From Methylobacter sp. (GTDB taxonomy: Bacteria > Pseudomonadota > Gammaproteobacteria > Methylococcales > Methylomonadaceae), in NCBI GenBank assembly GCA_024636505.1, contig JAGXGY010000045.1, positions 1 through 53,382 of the forward strand: 53,382 nt of DNA, given 5' to 3'. Shown here piece by piece: positions 27,859-36,722 of the stretch. The notes below the pieces were generated by a model that saw only the letters and a program-made list of their open reading frames with translations, was not told the DNA's origin and searched no databases. Made by a program: the position numbers and the translations under genes. Position 1 is the first letter of the stretch; each line of letters starts with the position of its first letter.

Positions 27859-28014
27859 CTAAAAGAAAGGGATTCCTGATTGCTCAAGAGTGAGTATGTA
27901 TCGCTACTGCTCACCGGTTTTTGCTGCTGACGGCCTTATGGAGCCATTCGCTTTACAGACCAACCTCGTCAGTCCGACAGTTTTTTTACTTAATTTACGC
28001 TGGCATTCAAGACC
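27859..28014 (-). pseudogene. TnpB (IS200/IS605-type) 3' remnant
   Basis: On the minus strand a frame reads LSKKTVGLTRLVCKANGSIR, a stop at 27906-27904, then RYILTLEQSGIPFF and a final stop at 27861-27859. The LEQSGIPFF end and the TVGLT...VC...GSIRP block resemble the C-termini of TnpB proteins. Upstream the frame is closed by another stop at 28017-28015, so it is a decayed tail. The flanks AGGGATTCC (27868-27876) and GATTGACATCCTCTCC (27754-27769) recall the right-end hairpin common in such elements. Recognition is from memory of the family and is not certain. Confidence 0.45.
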
Positions 28015-28253
28015 TTACTCGGGTCGCTGGGTTATCGCTGAATGTGATGCAAGGTCTTTAGCGCTAGGAAAATCTTACCAATAAAGCACTTTCTTGGGGA
28101 TCAAATTCTAAGCTACGGGATTAAATGAAGCCAGGGGCAAGGCTGAATAGTTGCGAATTTACTTGGGTTTTTTTCGTGTCTTTCATCTCTTCGTGGTTTA
28201 ATAATCAATCTGCTTATCTGGGGTAAGTAAATTTATATATTGACTGGTTAATA

Positions 28254-29471
28254 ATGAAAGAAAATTTTGATGTGATAATTGTTGGTGGAGGCATGGTTGG
28301 CGCGGCTGTTGCTTGCAGTCTTGGCGGGAGTTCATTGAAAGTGGCGGTGATAGAAAGTACGCCGCCGCAGGCTTTTTCTGCCAATCAGCCTCATGATTTA
28401 CGCATTTCCGCGTTGAGTATCGCGTCAAAAAACATCCTTGCAACGGTAGGTGCCTGGAATGGTATTGTCAAGCGCAGGCTTTGCCCGTTTCGCAGGATGC
28501 GTGTCTGGGAAACCGCAGGAGATACCGAGTTTTGCAGTGATGATATTCATTATTCTGAATTGGGTTATATCGTTGAAAACCGCGTGACCCAACTGGCGTT
28601 ATTGGAGCGCTTACAGGATTTTGCCAATATCGAGCTGATGTGTCCGGCTACCATTGATAAAATCAATTATTCCGCTGAAAATTTGCCCGAAGTGGAGCTG
28701 GCTGATGGCCGGATTTTGTCGGCAAAAGTGTTGGTTGCCGCAGATGGCGGTCAATCCAGAGTCAGGCAGGCAGTAGGATTGGGCGTAAACAGTTGGGATT
28801 ATAAGCAGCATGCGTTGGTGATTTATATCGAAACCGATTACGGGCAGCAGGATATAACCTGGCAGCGTTTTGTTCCCAGCGGACCGCAGGCGTTTTTGCC
28901 GTTAACCGGGCATTACGGATCAATAGTTTGGTATAACTCGCCGGATGAGGTGAGCCGGTTGAAAGCATTGCCTAACGCCGAGTTGCTGCAGGAATTGACA
29001 GCGACTTTTCCTGATTGTTTGGGCAAGGTTAATGCCGTCTTGGCAACGGCGAGTTTTCCATTGAAGCGTCAGCATGCGCAAAGCTATGTTAAACCCGGCG
29101 TGGTTTTGGTTGGTGATGCGGCGCATATGATTAATCCGTTGGCGGGACAGGGGGTTAATATTGGTTTGCTGGATGCAGCGGCTTTGGGCGAGGTATTGAT
29201 TGAGGCCGGAAAACAAGGTTTTGAGCCGGGTGATCTTGCCGTTTTAAGGCGTTATGAAAAAATGCGTCGCCATGAAAATTTGAAAATGATGACGGTCATG
29301 GATGTTTTTTATCGGGTGTTCAGTAATCAGAACTTGCCGGTCAAGTTTTTACGTAACTTGGGATTGGGCTTGGCCGAGCGGGTTTTACCCGCTAAAAATA
29401 AAGTGATGCGCAGTGCGATGGGTTTGGAGGGTAATTTACCCAAACTAGCCAAAGGCGAGTCGATTATCTAG
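28254..29471 (+). CDS. UbiH/UbiF/VisC/COQ6 family FAD-dependent hydroxylase
   Basis: The 405-residue flavoprotein monooxygenase belongs to the class that hydroxylates the ubiquinone ring. The N-terminal dinucleotide fold is VIIVGGGMVGAAVACSL (about 7-23), the middle motif is VAADGGQSRVRQAVG, and the second FAD motif is VLVGDAAHMINPLAGQGVNIG near 286, the family hallmark. The sequence alone does not tell me which ring position it modifies (UbiH, UbiI, UbiF or UbiM type), so no symbol is given. It stands alone, and a TATATATTGAC-rich leader precedes the ATG. Confidence 0.85.
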   Translation: MKENFDVIIVGGGMVGAAVACSLGGSSLKVAVIESTPPQAFSANQPHDLRISALSIASKNILATVGAWNGIVKRRLCPFRRMRVWETAGDTEFCSDDIHYSELGYIVENRVTQLALLERLQDFANIELMCPATIDKINYSAENLPEVELADGRILSAKVLVAADGGQSRVRQAVGLGVNSWDYKQHALVIYIETDYGQQDITWQRFVPSGPQAFLPLTGHYGSIVWYNSPDEVSRLKALPNAELLQELTATFPDCLGKVNAVLATASFPLKRQHAQSYVKPGVVLVGDAAHMINPLAGQGVNIGLLDAAALGEVLIEAGKQGFEPGDLAVLRRYEKMRRHENLKMMTVMDVFYRVFSNQNLPVKFLRNLGLGLAERVLPAKNKVMRSAMGLEGNLPKLAKGESII

Positions 29472-29583
29472 TGATCGATGACATGACGGCTTTGTGTTAT
29501 TGAATTCCTTCAATTGCATTGGAATAATGTTTTTTTAAGCTAGACTGTTTAAGAAATTTTGATGGATTTGAGTGTAGACAGTT

Positions 29584-29976
29584 ATGGAACGTAGGCTTTA
29601 TCAAAGGATTCCCGTTCAGACTTCCGCTATTGTGACTAGCGAGGATGGGGTGCGCATGAAGTTGGTCACGATAGATGTATCCAGTGACGGATTAAGTGTA
29701 GAGTGCAATATCAAACAACGGAACATGATTACGCCGGGCGGGAGTTTTATACGTGACGGCAGACCGGTATCGGTGTTTGTCGATATGAATCTGTCTAGCG
29801 ACAACGGACTGTTATCCAAGGTAGTTGCCCGGTGCCATGTGGTTTTTTCTCGACGCATGTCCAGCGAGCTATGCAAAATTGGACTGCGTTATGCCGATAT
29901 TGAAAATAATGGGCATGAACAGCTGGTTCGCTTTATTGAGCAAACCTTGCTTGACCCTAAAAATGCAGCCATATAA
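29584..29976 (+). CDS. PilZ domain protein (candidate c-di-GMP receptor)
   Basis: The 130-residue protein is a single PilZ domain. The c-di-GMP-binding RxxxR is R4-LYQ-R8 and the DxSxxG motif is D31-V-S33-S-D-G36, so both binding elements are complete. Such stand-alone PilZ proteins translate c-di-GMP levels into changes of motility, polysaccharide or enzyme activity through partner proteins. No partner is encoded beside it; the closest c-di-GMP-linked gene in the window is the EAL-HDOD protein at 5198. It lies 112 bases after the hydroxylase gene and converges on the large minus-strand gene. Confidence 0.85.
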   Translation: MERRLYQRIPVQTSAIVTSEDGVRMKLVTIDVSSDGLSVECNIKQRNMITPGGSFIRDGRPVSVFVDMNLSSDNGLLSKVVARCHVVFSRRMSSELCKIGLRYADIENNGHEQLVRFIEQTLLDPKNAAI

Positions 29977-30063
29977 TCACTGCATTTTTCCGTTTTCCGG
30001 GATAGTAATGTGATCTATCAGTGATAGCAACGGGATGTTTTCTTAATTACTTACGATAGAAAT

Positions 30064-30101
30064 CATGAACGACGCAGAGAAAAAGCCTTGTGTCGTTCAT
30101 G
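30064..30101. terminator. Convergent terminator hairpin
   Basis: CATGAACGACGCA and TGTGTCGTTCATG pair over 13 positions (one G-U) around a 12-base loop. A T-rich GTAATTTTT follows on the plus strand. It lies between the convergent PilZ gene and the gene ending at 30145 and probably ends transcription from the PilZ side. Confidence 0.65.
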
Positions 30102-30144
30102 GTAATTTTTGGAAAAAGCCGTTTCTGACGCCGCTCAAACCGGC

Positions 30145-33100
30145 TTATTCTTGATGCACCCAATCCGCTCCTAAAGTCCCTTGTAGTTGTTGCAGATAAG
30201 CCGGGTCGTTGATTTCGGTTAGCATGTGTTCTGCGACGTGGAGTTTTTTAGTTAATTCGGTGCGAACAGTCGAATCGTTGTGTTCCTCTGTTGCTGTCAA
30301 TTGTTGCCTGATATAAGTCTGATGTTGCTGCCAAAGCTTGCCGTCGCGTTGTTGTTTGATCTCAAGGCGCTGTTGATACCAGTCGCTTTGTAATAAATAA
30401 TCGCGAGTGAATAGGGCGCGAATATCCGGGGCGCTAACGGTTTTTCCTGCATAATGGCCGTAAGCCATGATGTGTAATAGCGCTTTTAAGGGCGGGCAGG
30501 CGTCATCGATCGAGTCGTCCTGAAAATACAGTTGCGCTACCCGTTGCTGTGCCTCAAAAACATTGTCGATGCCGTCAACATAGCTAGGCAGATCCTGGGT
30601 TTCCGGTTTCAACATGGCTTCGTCGAATACGGCCGTTGGGTAATCGAACATTTTACCGAAATTGGTATGCACAAAGCGTTCGGTAATGCGGTAACCGAGT
30701 CTGCTCTGGAAAACAGTGCGACCCTCGTATTCAAAATCTTCCAGTTTTTCCAATTGCCCCTGTTCAATCAAATACTGCGGGTCGCGCTCGGCTACCGGCA
30801 AACGCGACCAGATTTCCGGAATCAGCAGGCTGATGTCGTGATCGATTCGGCGCATGGAGCCGATGAAACCTGCCGCTGTGGAAAAACCGTCGTAGCCGCA
30901 CAGCATGAATGAAACCAGCGCGGTGTTCAGGTCGGCGGTCGCCGATACTGCGTTGAACGGGCCTTTGGTCAATGCGCCTTCCGAACCGGCACCGGTTGTA
31001 GAGGGCGATTTTCCGGTCAGACTGCAAATAAAATCCATAAACAACTCAGGCAATTCCTGGTAGTGGATCGGATTGTAGATAGCCAGCGGCCGGATGCCTG
31101 CGTCAAGGTCGGCAGGGTTGTTGCGTCGCCCGGTCAATACAGAATTAACCGGAAAATAAACGGTTTGATCGGCATCAAGACCTCGTGCTAAACGGGTGGC
31201 TTGCTCTGCAATATAGCGCGCTTTTGGGTTGGCAATATCGGGACGCAGCTGCAGGTAACGGACGTTGAGACTGGGTTTGCCGTCAACCAGACGAGGATGG
31301 GCCGAGGATACGAAGTACTCGCCTGCTTTGCCATTTGCGGCCAGGGTGATGACGTTTTGCATTGGTGCGCTGAACTCATCGAAGTGGATCACGTCTTCGA
31401 GAAACTCGCGAGCATCTTTCGGGGTCAGCGGCTGGAAGTTGGAAATGAAATTATCTGTACCTGAAAAATCCAGCTCGGTTTGTAAATCGGTACCCCGGTG
31501 AATCGCATCATCAGGACGCTGAAAGAAGCTTTGTTCGCAGTTTTCGACCAGTTTAACGCTGGGGTTTTTATAGTCGGGATTAAGCCCGGTAAGATAATGT
31601 AGCGGCACCACGGTGGATGCGGAAATATCGTCTTCCATCTGCACTTTGGCCGAGGCGATAAAATCCTGGCGCAGTTTGAAAACCCGCCACGCGCCGTTTT
31701 CATCAAAACCGACGCGCAGATAGCTGGCAATTAGTTTGCGGTCTTGAAATTTTAGTTCGTTTCCGGGATGGCTGTTAACCATGTCGACGGAGAAATATTT
31801 CCGCCAGTCTGTGCCCCATTCTTCCTTGTAAAAACGTTTAATCATCAGTACCACAGCCAGGATATGCCGGGGAATTTCTTCCAGCCAGCGGTTGTAGGTA
31901 TCCGAATACTGGGTTGCAGACGGTGTTAGTAGTTTGATCACCGACCCTAGGCTGCGTTCACTGCTAAGCAGGGGGCGTTGATCGAGGCCGTGCAGGGTTG
32001 GATCTCGAAACCGGGAAGAATAATCGTGTTCGAATAGTTGGGTGACTATCGCCATGTCTTTGTCGAAATCATCGATAAAAACCGCGCCGAAGATAGTCGC
32101 TCCGGCAATGGATTTTGAAATTTCCGACTTGCCGCCTCCGGATACGGTGCTCGGTTTGTGACAAAAGGTGCCTTCCTGATGGGTACCGATCAAGCGCCAG
32201 CTGGGCGCATTAGGATGGCGTTCCATATGGACTTTAAAGCCGTTGGGGTATATATACGTATGATTGAACAACAGCTTAAGCGTTTGTGGTTGATGATTAT
32301 GGGTCCAGCTTATTTGCTGCTGTTGAACATTGAATTTGGCTGAATCAGGCAGGTAAATAATATCGGAGTAGCGCTTGTCAACGGCATAGCCGCCGTCTTT
32401 ATGGTCTATGACTGGCGCCAGCTGTCGACAAACTCTATCGAAAGAGTAATGCTCGGCAATATAGGCGGTATGAGGCAAAAATCTTTCGCCCAGAATGACT
32501 CTGGGAAAAGCCAGTGCTCCCCCCGAATGTTCTTCTTCACAGCCGCCGTACAGGTTGGCTGAATAGCTGATCTGGGATTTGATTTCTTTTTTGCTGTAGC
32601 CGAAATAGTTGTCGGCAATGAGGGTGACAATCACGCCCTGCATGTTGCGGCATACCAGTTTAAAGGGCTGGCCGTTATTGTAACGATCGTCTTCATGCTG
32701 CCAGCACATGCCGTCTTTACGCTGGCGATCGGTTGCATCGTCAATATACGGCAGTCCCAGCGCCTTTTTCCGGCAGTGAATCAGATGCGGCGCGAGCATA
32801 ATACAGCCGGTATGTCCGGTCCAATGCTCAATATCCAAAGCGGCATCGTTTTCGGGCAGAAACGGGTTGCCTGCATTGCCGAAAATGGATTCGACAAAAT
32901 CCAGGTTAGCGACCAGTCCCCCCGGCGCAAAAAAGCGGATTTCCATGGTTTTGACCGGAATCGTATCGGAAACTTCCGGGCACACGATAGGTCTCATCAG
33001 TGATGATACCCAGAGTTTTGCCGTATTTTGTTGCGCGCTGGTAAATGGTAATGTCAAAAGCTCTTCCGGAGGTGTCAGGGCTGCATGGAGCAGCGCCGCG

Positions 33101-33606
33101 CAAGCTGTTGCCGGCACTTCGTTTTTGTCGGCCGGAACCGGGAGGCCGCCGGCGGCAATGTGAAACACGCCTTTGGTGGTGCGCCGGTCATTTTGCGGAT
33201 TATGCAAGACGCCTTGCTGAATCCGGTAGGAATCAATATAAGCTGAGTGAAATTCGTTATGCTCGAAAGGCAGGGACAGCGCTCTTGCCAGTCCTTTTTG
33301 CTCCAGCACAAAAGTTTCGCCCGGCAAGCTGATCGGCGTGTTGATGCCGTTTTCATTCAGGTAAGCATTAAGAAAATCCTGAATACGCCGATCGGCGGGG
33401 CAGCGGTACTGGGTCAATGCCAGCAAGCGACGCTGTTGGGAATGATTCTTTAGCAAGCTGCCGGCAATTTTGAGATATTGCGGGTCGCTTTCCGCGTCAC
33501 AAGTCGGCTGTCCCAGTGCCGCAAGTTGCAGGTTGATGTGTTGGAGTTCTTCTAGTCGCTTCGAGGCCGATGAGTCGGACTGGGATAGATTTATCGGTGT
33601 ATTCAT
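30145..33606 (-). CDS. Candidate PPi-dependent phosphoenolpyruvate carboxykinase (1153-residue family)
   Basis: The 1153-residue soluble protein belongs to a distinctive conserved family whose size and general character match the PPi-type PEP carboxykinases described in Entamoeba and Propionibacterium, which interconvert oxaloacetate plus PPi with PEP plus phosphate and CO2. Visible landmarks are STVSGGGKSEISKS near residue 490, a phosphate-binding-like loop, FGAVFIDDFDKD just after it, FDEFSAPMQNVI, and STTGAGSEGALTKGPFN near 870. It has no signal peptide or membrane segment. The assignment rests on recollection of the family and length, not on an alignment, so an uncharacterised protein remains possible. 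An AGGA ribosome site precedes ATG. Confidence 0.5.
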   Translation of the reverse strand: MNTPINLSQSDSSASKRLEELQHINLQLAALGQPTCDAESDPQYLKIAGSLLKNHSQQRRLLALTQYRCPADRRIQDFLNAYLNENGINTPISLPGETFVLEQKGLARALSLPFEHNEFHSAYIDSYRIQQGVLHNPQNDRRTTKGVFHIAAGGLPVPADKNEVPATACAALLHAALTPPEELLTLPFTSAQQNTAKLWVSSLMRPIVCPEVSDTIPVKTMEIRFFAPGGLVANLDFVESIFGNAGNPFLPENDAALDIEHWTGHTGCIMLAPHLIHCRKKALGLPYIDDATDRQRKDGMCWQHEDDRYNNGQPFKLVCRNMQGVIVTLIADNYFGYSKKEIKSQISYSANLYGGCEEEHSGGALAFPRVILGERFLPHTAYIAEHYSFDRVCRQLAPVIDHKDGGYAVDKRYSDIIYLPDSAKFNVQQQQISWTHNHQPQTLKLLFNHTYIYPNGFKVHMERHPNAPSWRLIGTHQEGTFCHKPSTVSGGGKSEISKSIAGATIFGAVFIDDFDKDMAIVTQLFEHDYSSRFRDPTLHGLDQRPLLSSERSLGSVIKLLTPSATQYSDTYNRWLEEIPRHILAVVLMIKRFYKEEWGTDWRKYFSVDMVNSHPGNELKFQDRKLIASYLRVGFDENGAWRVFKLRQDFIASAKVQMEDDISASTVVPLHYLTGLNPDYKNPSVKLVENCEQSFFQRPDDAIHRGTDLQTELDFSGTDNFISNFQPLTPKDAREFLEDVIHFDEFSAPMQNVITLAANGKAGEYFVSSAHPRLVDGKPSLNVRYLQLRPDIANPKARYIAEQATRLARGLDADQTVYFPVNSVLTGRRNNPADLDAGIRPLAIYNPIHYQELPELFMDFICSLTGKSPSTTGAGSEGALTKGPFNAVSATADLNTALVSFMLCGYDGFSTAAGFIGSMRRIDHDISLLIPEIWSRLPVAERDPQYLIEQGQLEKLEDFEYEGRTVFQSRLGYRITERFVHTNFGKMFDYPTAVFDEAMLKPETQDLPSYVDGIDNVFEAQQRVAQLYFQDDSIDDACPPLKALLHIMAYGHYAGKTVSAPDIRALFTRDYLLQSDWYQQRLEIKQQRDGKLWQQHQTYIRQQLTATEEHNDSTVRTELTKKLHVAEHMLTEINDPAYLQQLQGTLGADWVHQE

Positions 33607-33661
33607 GAGTGTTGGTTCCTGCTGTCTGGTTGATTGGCGATTTATTTATTGTAGCAGCTGC

Positions 33662-34618
33662 TCAGGAGTAAAATTCTTCAAACTTTCGAATAAAAGTATG
33701 CAGCTGATCATGAGGTAAATGATTAATGCCGGCAGCCGCTTTGCGTCCGCCGCCGGTTGGGAAGGCGGAACAGAGCTGGTCAGCGCCGGTTTTGTTGGAT
33801 AGCGGCGCTCTGACGCCAACCTGATAATCGTCATCCTTGTTATGGGTGATTACAGCATGGGCTCTGGTCGAATTAAGGTTGGCCAGGAAATTCCCGAATA
33901 CGCCGCTAACGCGTCTTGCCCAGGCGGTATCAGGCAGGATGAACACGGCGATCGCGTCGCTTTGGTATTCGGGGACAAGGCCTTGGGCATTTGCCATGTC
34001 TTCTTGATAGCCCTGTTGCAGTTGCGTAAAGATGTGATGATTGCCGCTGATGAAGTCAAAAGGGGATTGGAATCCCGCCATTTCTCGGTACAGTTTGTCA
34101 GGGGCAAAATGAAGGTCGTCGATGCCGCCGCCGTACCCGTTATAATTGATGTAGATGCCCAGGTTTTTTAGCGTTTCTAACTGTGTTCGGCTCAGACTCA
34201 GAGTGGCGGCCAGTTGTTCGGCGCTGTGATTTACATTATCGCCAAAGGCCCCTGTTATTGCCCATAACGGATATTTTCCATGCAGGTATTGATTGACAAG
34301 CAGGCTGGTGCAGATCGCACTGTCGGTATTGATCAGCGTTTTTAGATGGGGGTGTTTGGGAATATCGCCGGCTTGGTGGTGATCGACATAAAAAATATGA
34401 GCTCCCCGGCTTAAAAACTCATCAACCCTGACACTGTTTTTTTGCAGGGAAATATCCAGCACCGTGATGCGGTCGTCTGAGTTTACGGTAAATTTATCCA
34501 GTAATTGGATATCGCGTTTAATGCCGGTAATGAGCCGCGATGCCAGCGGTCGATCCAGACGCAGTTGAATTAGGGCGCAGATGCCGTCAGCGTCGCCATT
34601 GAAGACATCGAAACGCAT
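33662..34618 (-). CDS. DHH family phosphoesterase with variant DHHA1 motif
   Basis: The 318-residue protein has the DHH-domain motifs NGDADGICALIQL (about 8-20), TVLDISL and VDHHQAGD (about 98-105) that bind two divalent metals, and a C-terminal DHHA1-type domain. Relatives hydrolyse short oligonucleotides, cyclic dinucleotides or pyrophosphate. The usual GGGHxxAAG of DHHA1 is GGGRKAAAGI here, so the nucleotide-contacting His is Arg. That may mean a different substrate. It lies 55 bases upstream of the PEPCK candidate on the same strand and 93 bases after dodecin. Confidence 0.75.
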   Translation of the reverse strand: MRFDVFNGDADGICALIQLRLDRPLASRLITGIKRDIQLLDKFTVNSDDRITVLDISLQKNSVRVDEFLSRGAHIFYVDHHQAGDIPKHPHLKTLINTDSAICTSLLVNQYLHGKYPLWAITGAFGDNVNHSAEQLAATLSLSRTQLETLKNLGIYINYNGYGGGIDDLHFAPDKLYREMAGFQSPFDFISGNHHIFTQLQQGYQEDMANAQGLVPEYQSDAIAVFILPDTAWARRVSGVFGNFLANLNSTRAHAVITHNKDDDYQVGVRAPLSNKTGADQLCSAFPTGGGRKAAAGINHLPHDQLHTFIRKFEEFYS

Positions 34619-34711
34619 GATTTATGCCTTGGAATGCATGGAAGTGCCAACCATTACCCGATGGGTGCTTTTGTCCGGCGGCTTATTGACGAGTTATTGA
34701 CGGTAATAACT

Positions 34712-34921
34712 TTATTCCGTCAGGGCAAAGCCGATTTTAAGGGTGACCTGCCAGTGTGCGATTTTGTCGTTTTCTATGTGGCCTCGGGTTTCGATCACTT
34801 CAAACCAGCGCATGTCATGGATGGTTTTTGCTGCCTTACTGATGGCATTTTCGATGGCTTCCTGTATACCGACGGTTGATGAGCCTGTTAGTTCTATTTT
34901 TTTATAGACATGTTCAGTCAT
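34712..34921 (-). CDS. Dodecin (flavin storage protein)
   Basis: The 69-residue protein matches dodecin: VYKKIELTGSSTVGIQEAI at the start, one amphipathic helix, Trp39 in the RWFEV segment that stacks against bound flavin, and the final strands AHWQVTLKIGF. Dodecins assemble into 12-subunit shells that store riboflavin, FMN or CoA-related ligands. The start overlaps the murU stop by 4 bases, so it is translated together with the cell-wall recycling genes, an association I cannot explain functionally. Confidence 0.9.
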   Translation of the reverse strand: MTEHVYKKIELTGSSTVGIQEAIENAISKAAKTIHDMRWFEVIETRGHIENDKIAHWQVTLKIGFALTE

Positions 34922-35598
34922 AATTGTTTCCTTTGTTGTGTGTAATAAAAATCCAGTTCTTGCAGGCGTTCCGGTGTACCGATGTCCATCCAGAAGCCGT
35001 TCATTTTTTGTCCTGAAACCCGGCCGCTGGCTATGGCCTGGCGTAACACGGGACCGAGTTTACTCTGTCCGGCAGCTATATTGCTGAACAGTTCAGGGCG
35101 ATACAGCCCGATACCGCTAAAGGTCAGTTGTTCGGTGCCGGTTGAAATGACCAAGCCATTCTTATCCAAGCTGAAGTCGCCTTTTGTATTATGCGCCGGA
35201 TTATTGACCAGAACCAGATAAGCCAAGTCAACAGTCAAGTTTTTGAGTTCGGCAAAAGCAAAGTCTGTGGCGATATCGCCATTGACCACCAAAAACACTT
35301 CGTCGCCTAATAAAGGCAGGGCGTTAATGATGCCGCCCGCAGTTTCCAGTGCTTGTTCGCCTTCGGATGAATAGCTTATGGTTGCGCCAAACTGTTTGCC
35401 GTTGCCGAGCCGATCTTCTATTTGTAAGCCCAGATGGGCATGATTGATGACTATATCATTAAAACCGGCGGCAACCAGTTGCTTAATGGTATGTTCGATC
35501 AGCGGTTTGCCGCCGGCTTGCAGCAAAGGTTTGGGCGTGTAGTCGGTTAATGGACGCATTCTTTCGCCGCGGCCTGCGGCTAAAATCATGGCTTTCAT
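34918..35598 (-). CDS. murU: N-acetylmuramate alpha-1-phosphate uridylyltransferase
   Basis: The 226-residue nucleotidyltransferase starts MKAMILAAGRGERMRPLTD and has TPKPLLQAGGKPLIEHTI, the sugar-1-phosphate nucleotidyltransferase signature, with VVNGDIATD as the metal-binding Asp. The short form without a C-terminal acyltransferase or hexapeptide domain is that of MurU. It makes UDP-MurNAc from MurNAc-1-phosphate in the recycling route that bypasses MurA, which gives intrinsic fosfomycin tolerance in Pseudomonas. It overlaps amgK by 4 bases, which together with lptD next door supports this over other nucleotidyltransferases. Confidence 0.85.
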   Translation of the reverse strand: MKAMILAAGRGERMRPLTDYTPKPLLQAGGKPLIEHTIKQLVAAGFNDIVINHAHLGLQIEDRLGNGKQFGATISYSSEGEQALETAGGIINALPLLGDEVFLVVNGDIATDFAFAELKNLTVDLAYLVLVNNPAHNTKGDFSLDKNGLVISTGTEQLTFSGIGLYRPELFSNIAAGQSKLGPVLRQAIASGRVSGQKMNGFWMDIGTPERLQELDFYYTQQRKQL

Positions 35599-36614
35599 TC
35601 TTCGGTTACGCTTGGGACAGGGGCTTCGATTGTGTTTAATACCGGCAGTACATGCTCATGCAGAAAATCATTAAATTCGGCAAGTTCAGGGTAAATCGCG
35701 CATACCGTGGTGACATAGTTCAGGGTGCGCGGTATGTCGCTCAGGTAGTTGGATTTGCCGTCCCTTAAGTGCAGGCGGGAAAAAATACCGATGGCTTTAA
35801 GGTGGCGTTGTAATCCCATCAGGTCAAACCAGCGGTTAAACCGGGCTTCGCTATACTGAATCCGTCCTGCCTGCTGGAGTCGCTCAAAGTAGTTGAATCG
35901 CCATTGCGCAAGCTGTTGTTCGGGCCAGGCGATATAACAATCGCGTAATAACGATACCAGGTCATAGGTAATCGGGCCGATGACGGCATCCTGAAAGTCG
36001 ATAACTCCAGGGGAATCGTGAGCTAAAACCATCAGGTTGCGGGAATGATAATCCCGGTGTACGCAGGTTCTTGGTTGCTCCAGGGCTGATGCCGTGAGCA
36101 AGGCGTTGACGTTCTCCCAAATAGCTGAGGGGATTTGAATATCCAGAAATCGACCTAAAAACCATTCATCAAAGATAGCCAGTTCTCTGTACAGTAGCGG
36201 TTCGTCATAGTCGGGCAGTCCGGCGTTTTGTAACGATGTTTGGGTTTGCAGTTTGAATAAGCTGTCGAAAGCGCTTTGATATAAATCAGTAGCAGTACTT
36301 ATAGTTAGCTGGTCCAGAAAACATTGGTTACCGAAGTCTTCCAGCAATAAAAAACCATCCGTCAAATTTTGATGAAATATGATCGGGACGTTGACCTGAG
36401 ACTGCGTCAGCAGCTTAGCAATTCTAATAAAGGGTTCAATATTTTCCTTGCTTGGCGGCGCGTCCATAATAATGAATTGTCCGTCCGGGGTTTTTACCCG
36501 AAAGTAACGCCGGAAGCTGGCATCGCTAGAAGCGATTTCGCAATGGGTGATGGTGAGCAATAAATCATGCTCAAGCCAGTCAAACATCGATATTGATCTT
36601 AAATCTTTAGACAT
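35595..36614 (-). CDS. amgK: N-acetylmuramate/N-acetylglucosamine kinase
   Basis: The 339-residue protein has the aminoglycoside phosphotransferase fold: a Gly/Arg-rich start (SSDASFRRYFRV), the catalytic loop CVHRDYHSRNLMV near residue 190 and the metal site GVIDFQDAVIGP. The family also holds antibiotic kinases, but the overlap with murU and the divergent lptD-surA are the arrangement known for AmgK, which phosphorylates MurNAc at C1. It is the first gene of a five-gene minus-strand run (amgK, murU, dodecin, DHH protein, PEPCK candidate). Confidence 0.85.
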   Translation of the reverse strand: MSKDLRSISMFDWLEHDLLLTITHCEIASSDASFRRYFRVKTPDGQFIIMDAPPSKENIEPFIRIAKLLTQSQVNVPIIFHQNLTDGFLLLEDFGNQCFLDQLTISTATDLYQSAFDSLFKLQTQTSLQNAGLPDYDEPLLYRELAIFDEWFLGRFLDIQIPSAIWENVNALLTASALEQPRTCVHRDYHSRNLMVLAHDSPGVIDFQDAVIGPITYDLVSLLRDCYIAWPEQQLAQWRFNYFERLQQAGRIQYSEARFNRWFDLMGLQRHLKAIGIFSRLHLRDGKSNYLSDIPRTLNYVTTVCAIYPELAEFNDFLHEHVLPVLNTIEAPVPSVTEE

Positions 36615-36636
36615 AATGATGTTTAGGATAGATTAG

Positions 36637-36642
36637 TATAAT
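36637..36642 (+). promoter_or_regulatory. Candidate -10 box for lptD-surA
   Basis: A consensus TATAAT lies in the divergent region between amgK and lptD, 81 bases before the preferred lptD start. No good -35 hexamer is visible at the right distance, so the assignment is tentative. Confidence 0.35.
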
Positions 36643-36722
36643 GCTGTCGTAGTAAGGTAAAATACGTGCTCGGCATTTTATTCGATTTATGATCCATTAC
36701 GCTACTAAACTTGATATTACTT

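Noticed and set aside
27960-28090. Possible tRNA-like segment
   Set aside because: No cloverleaf with a proper T-arm (GGTTCGAATCC type) and acceptor stem could be built. The sequence is better explained as a TnpB remnant.
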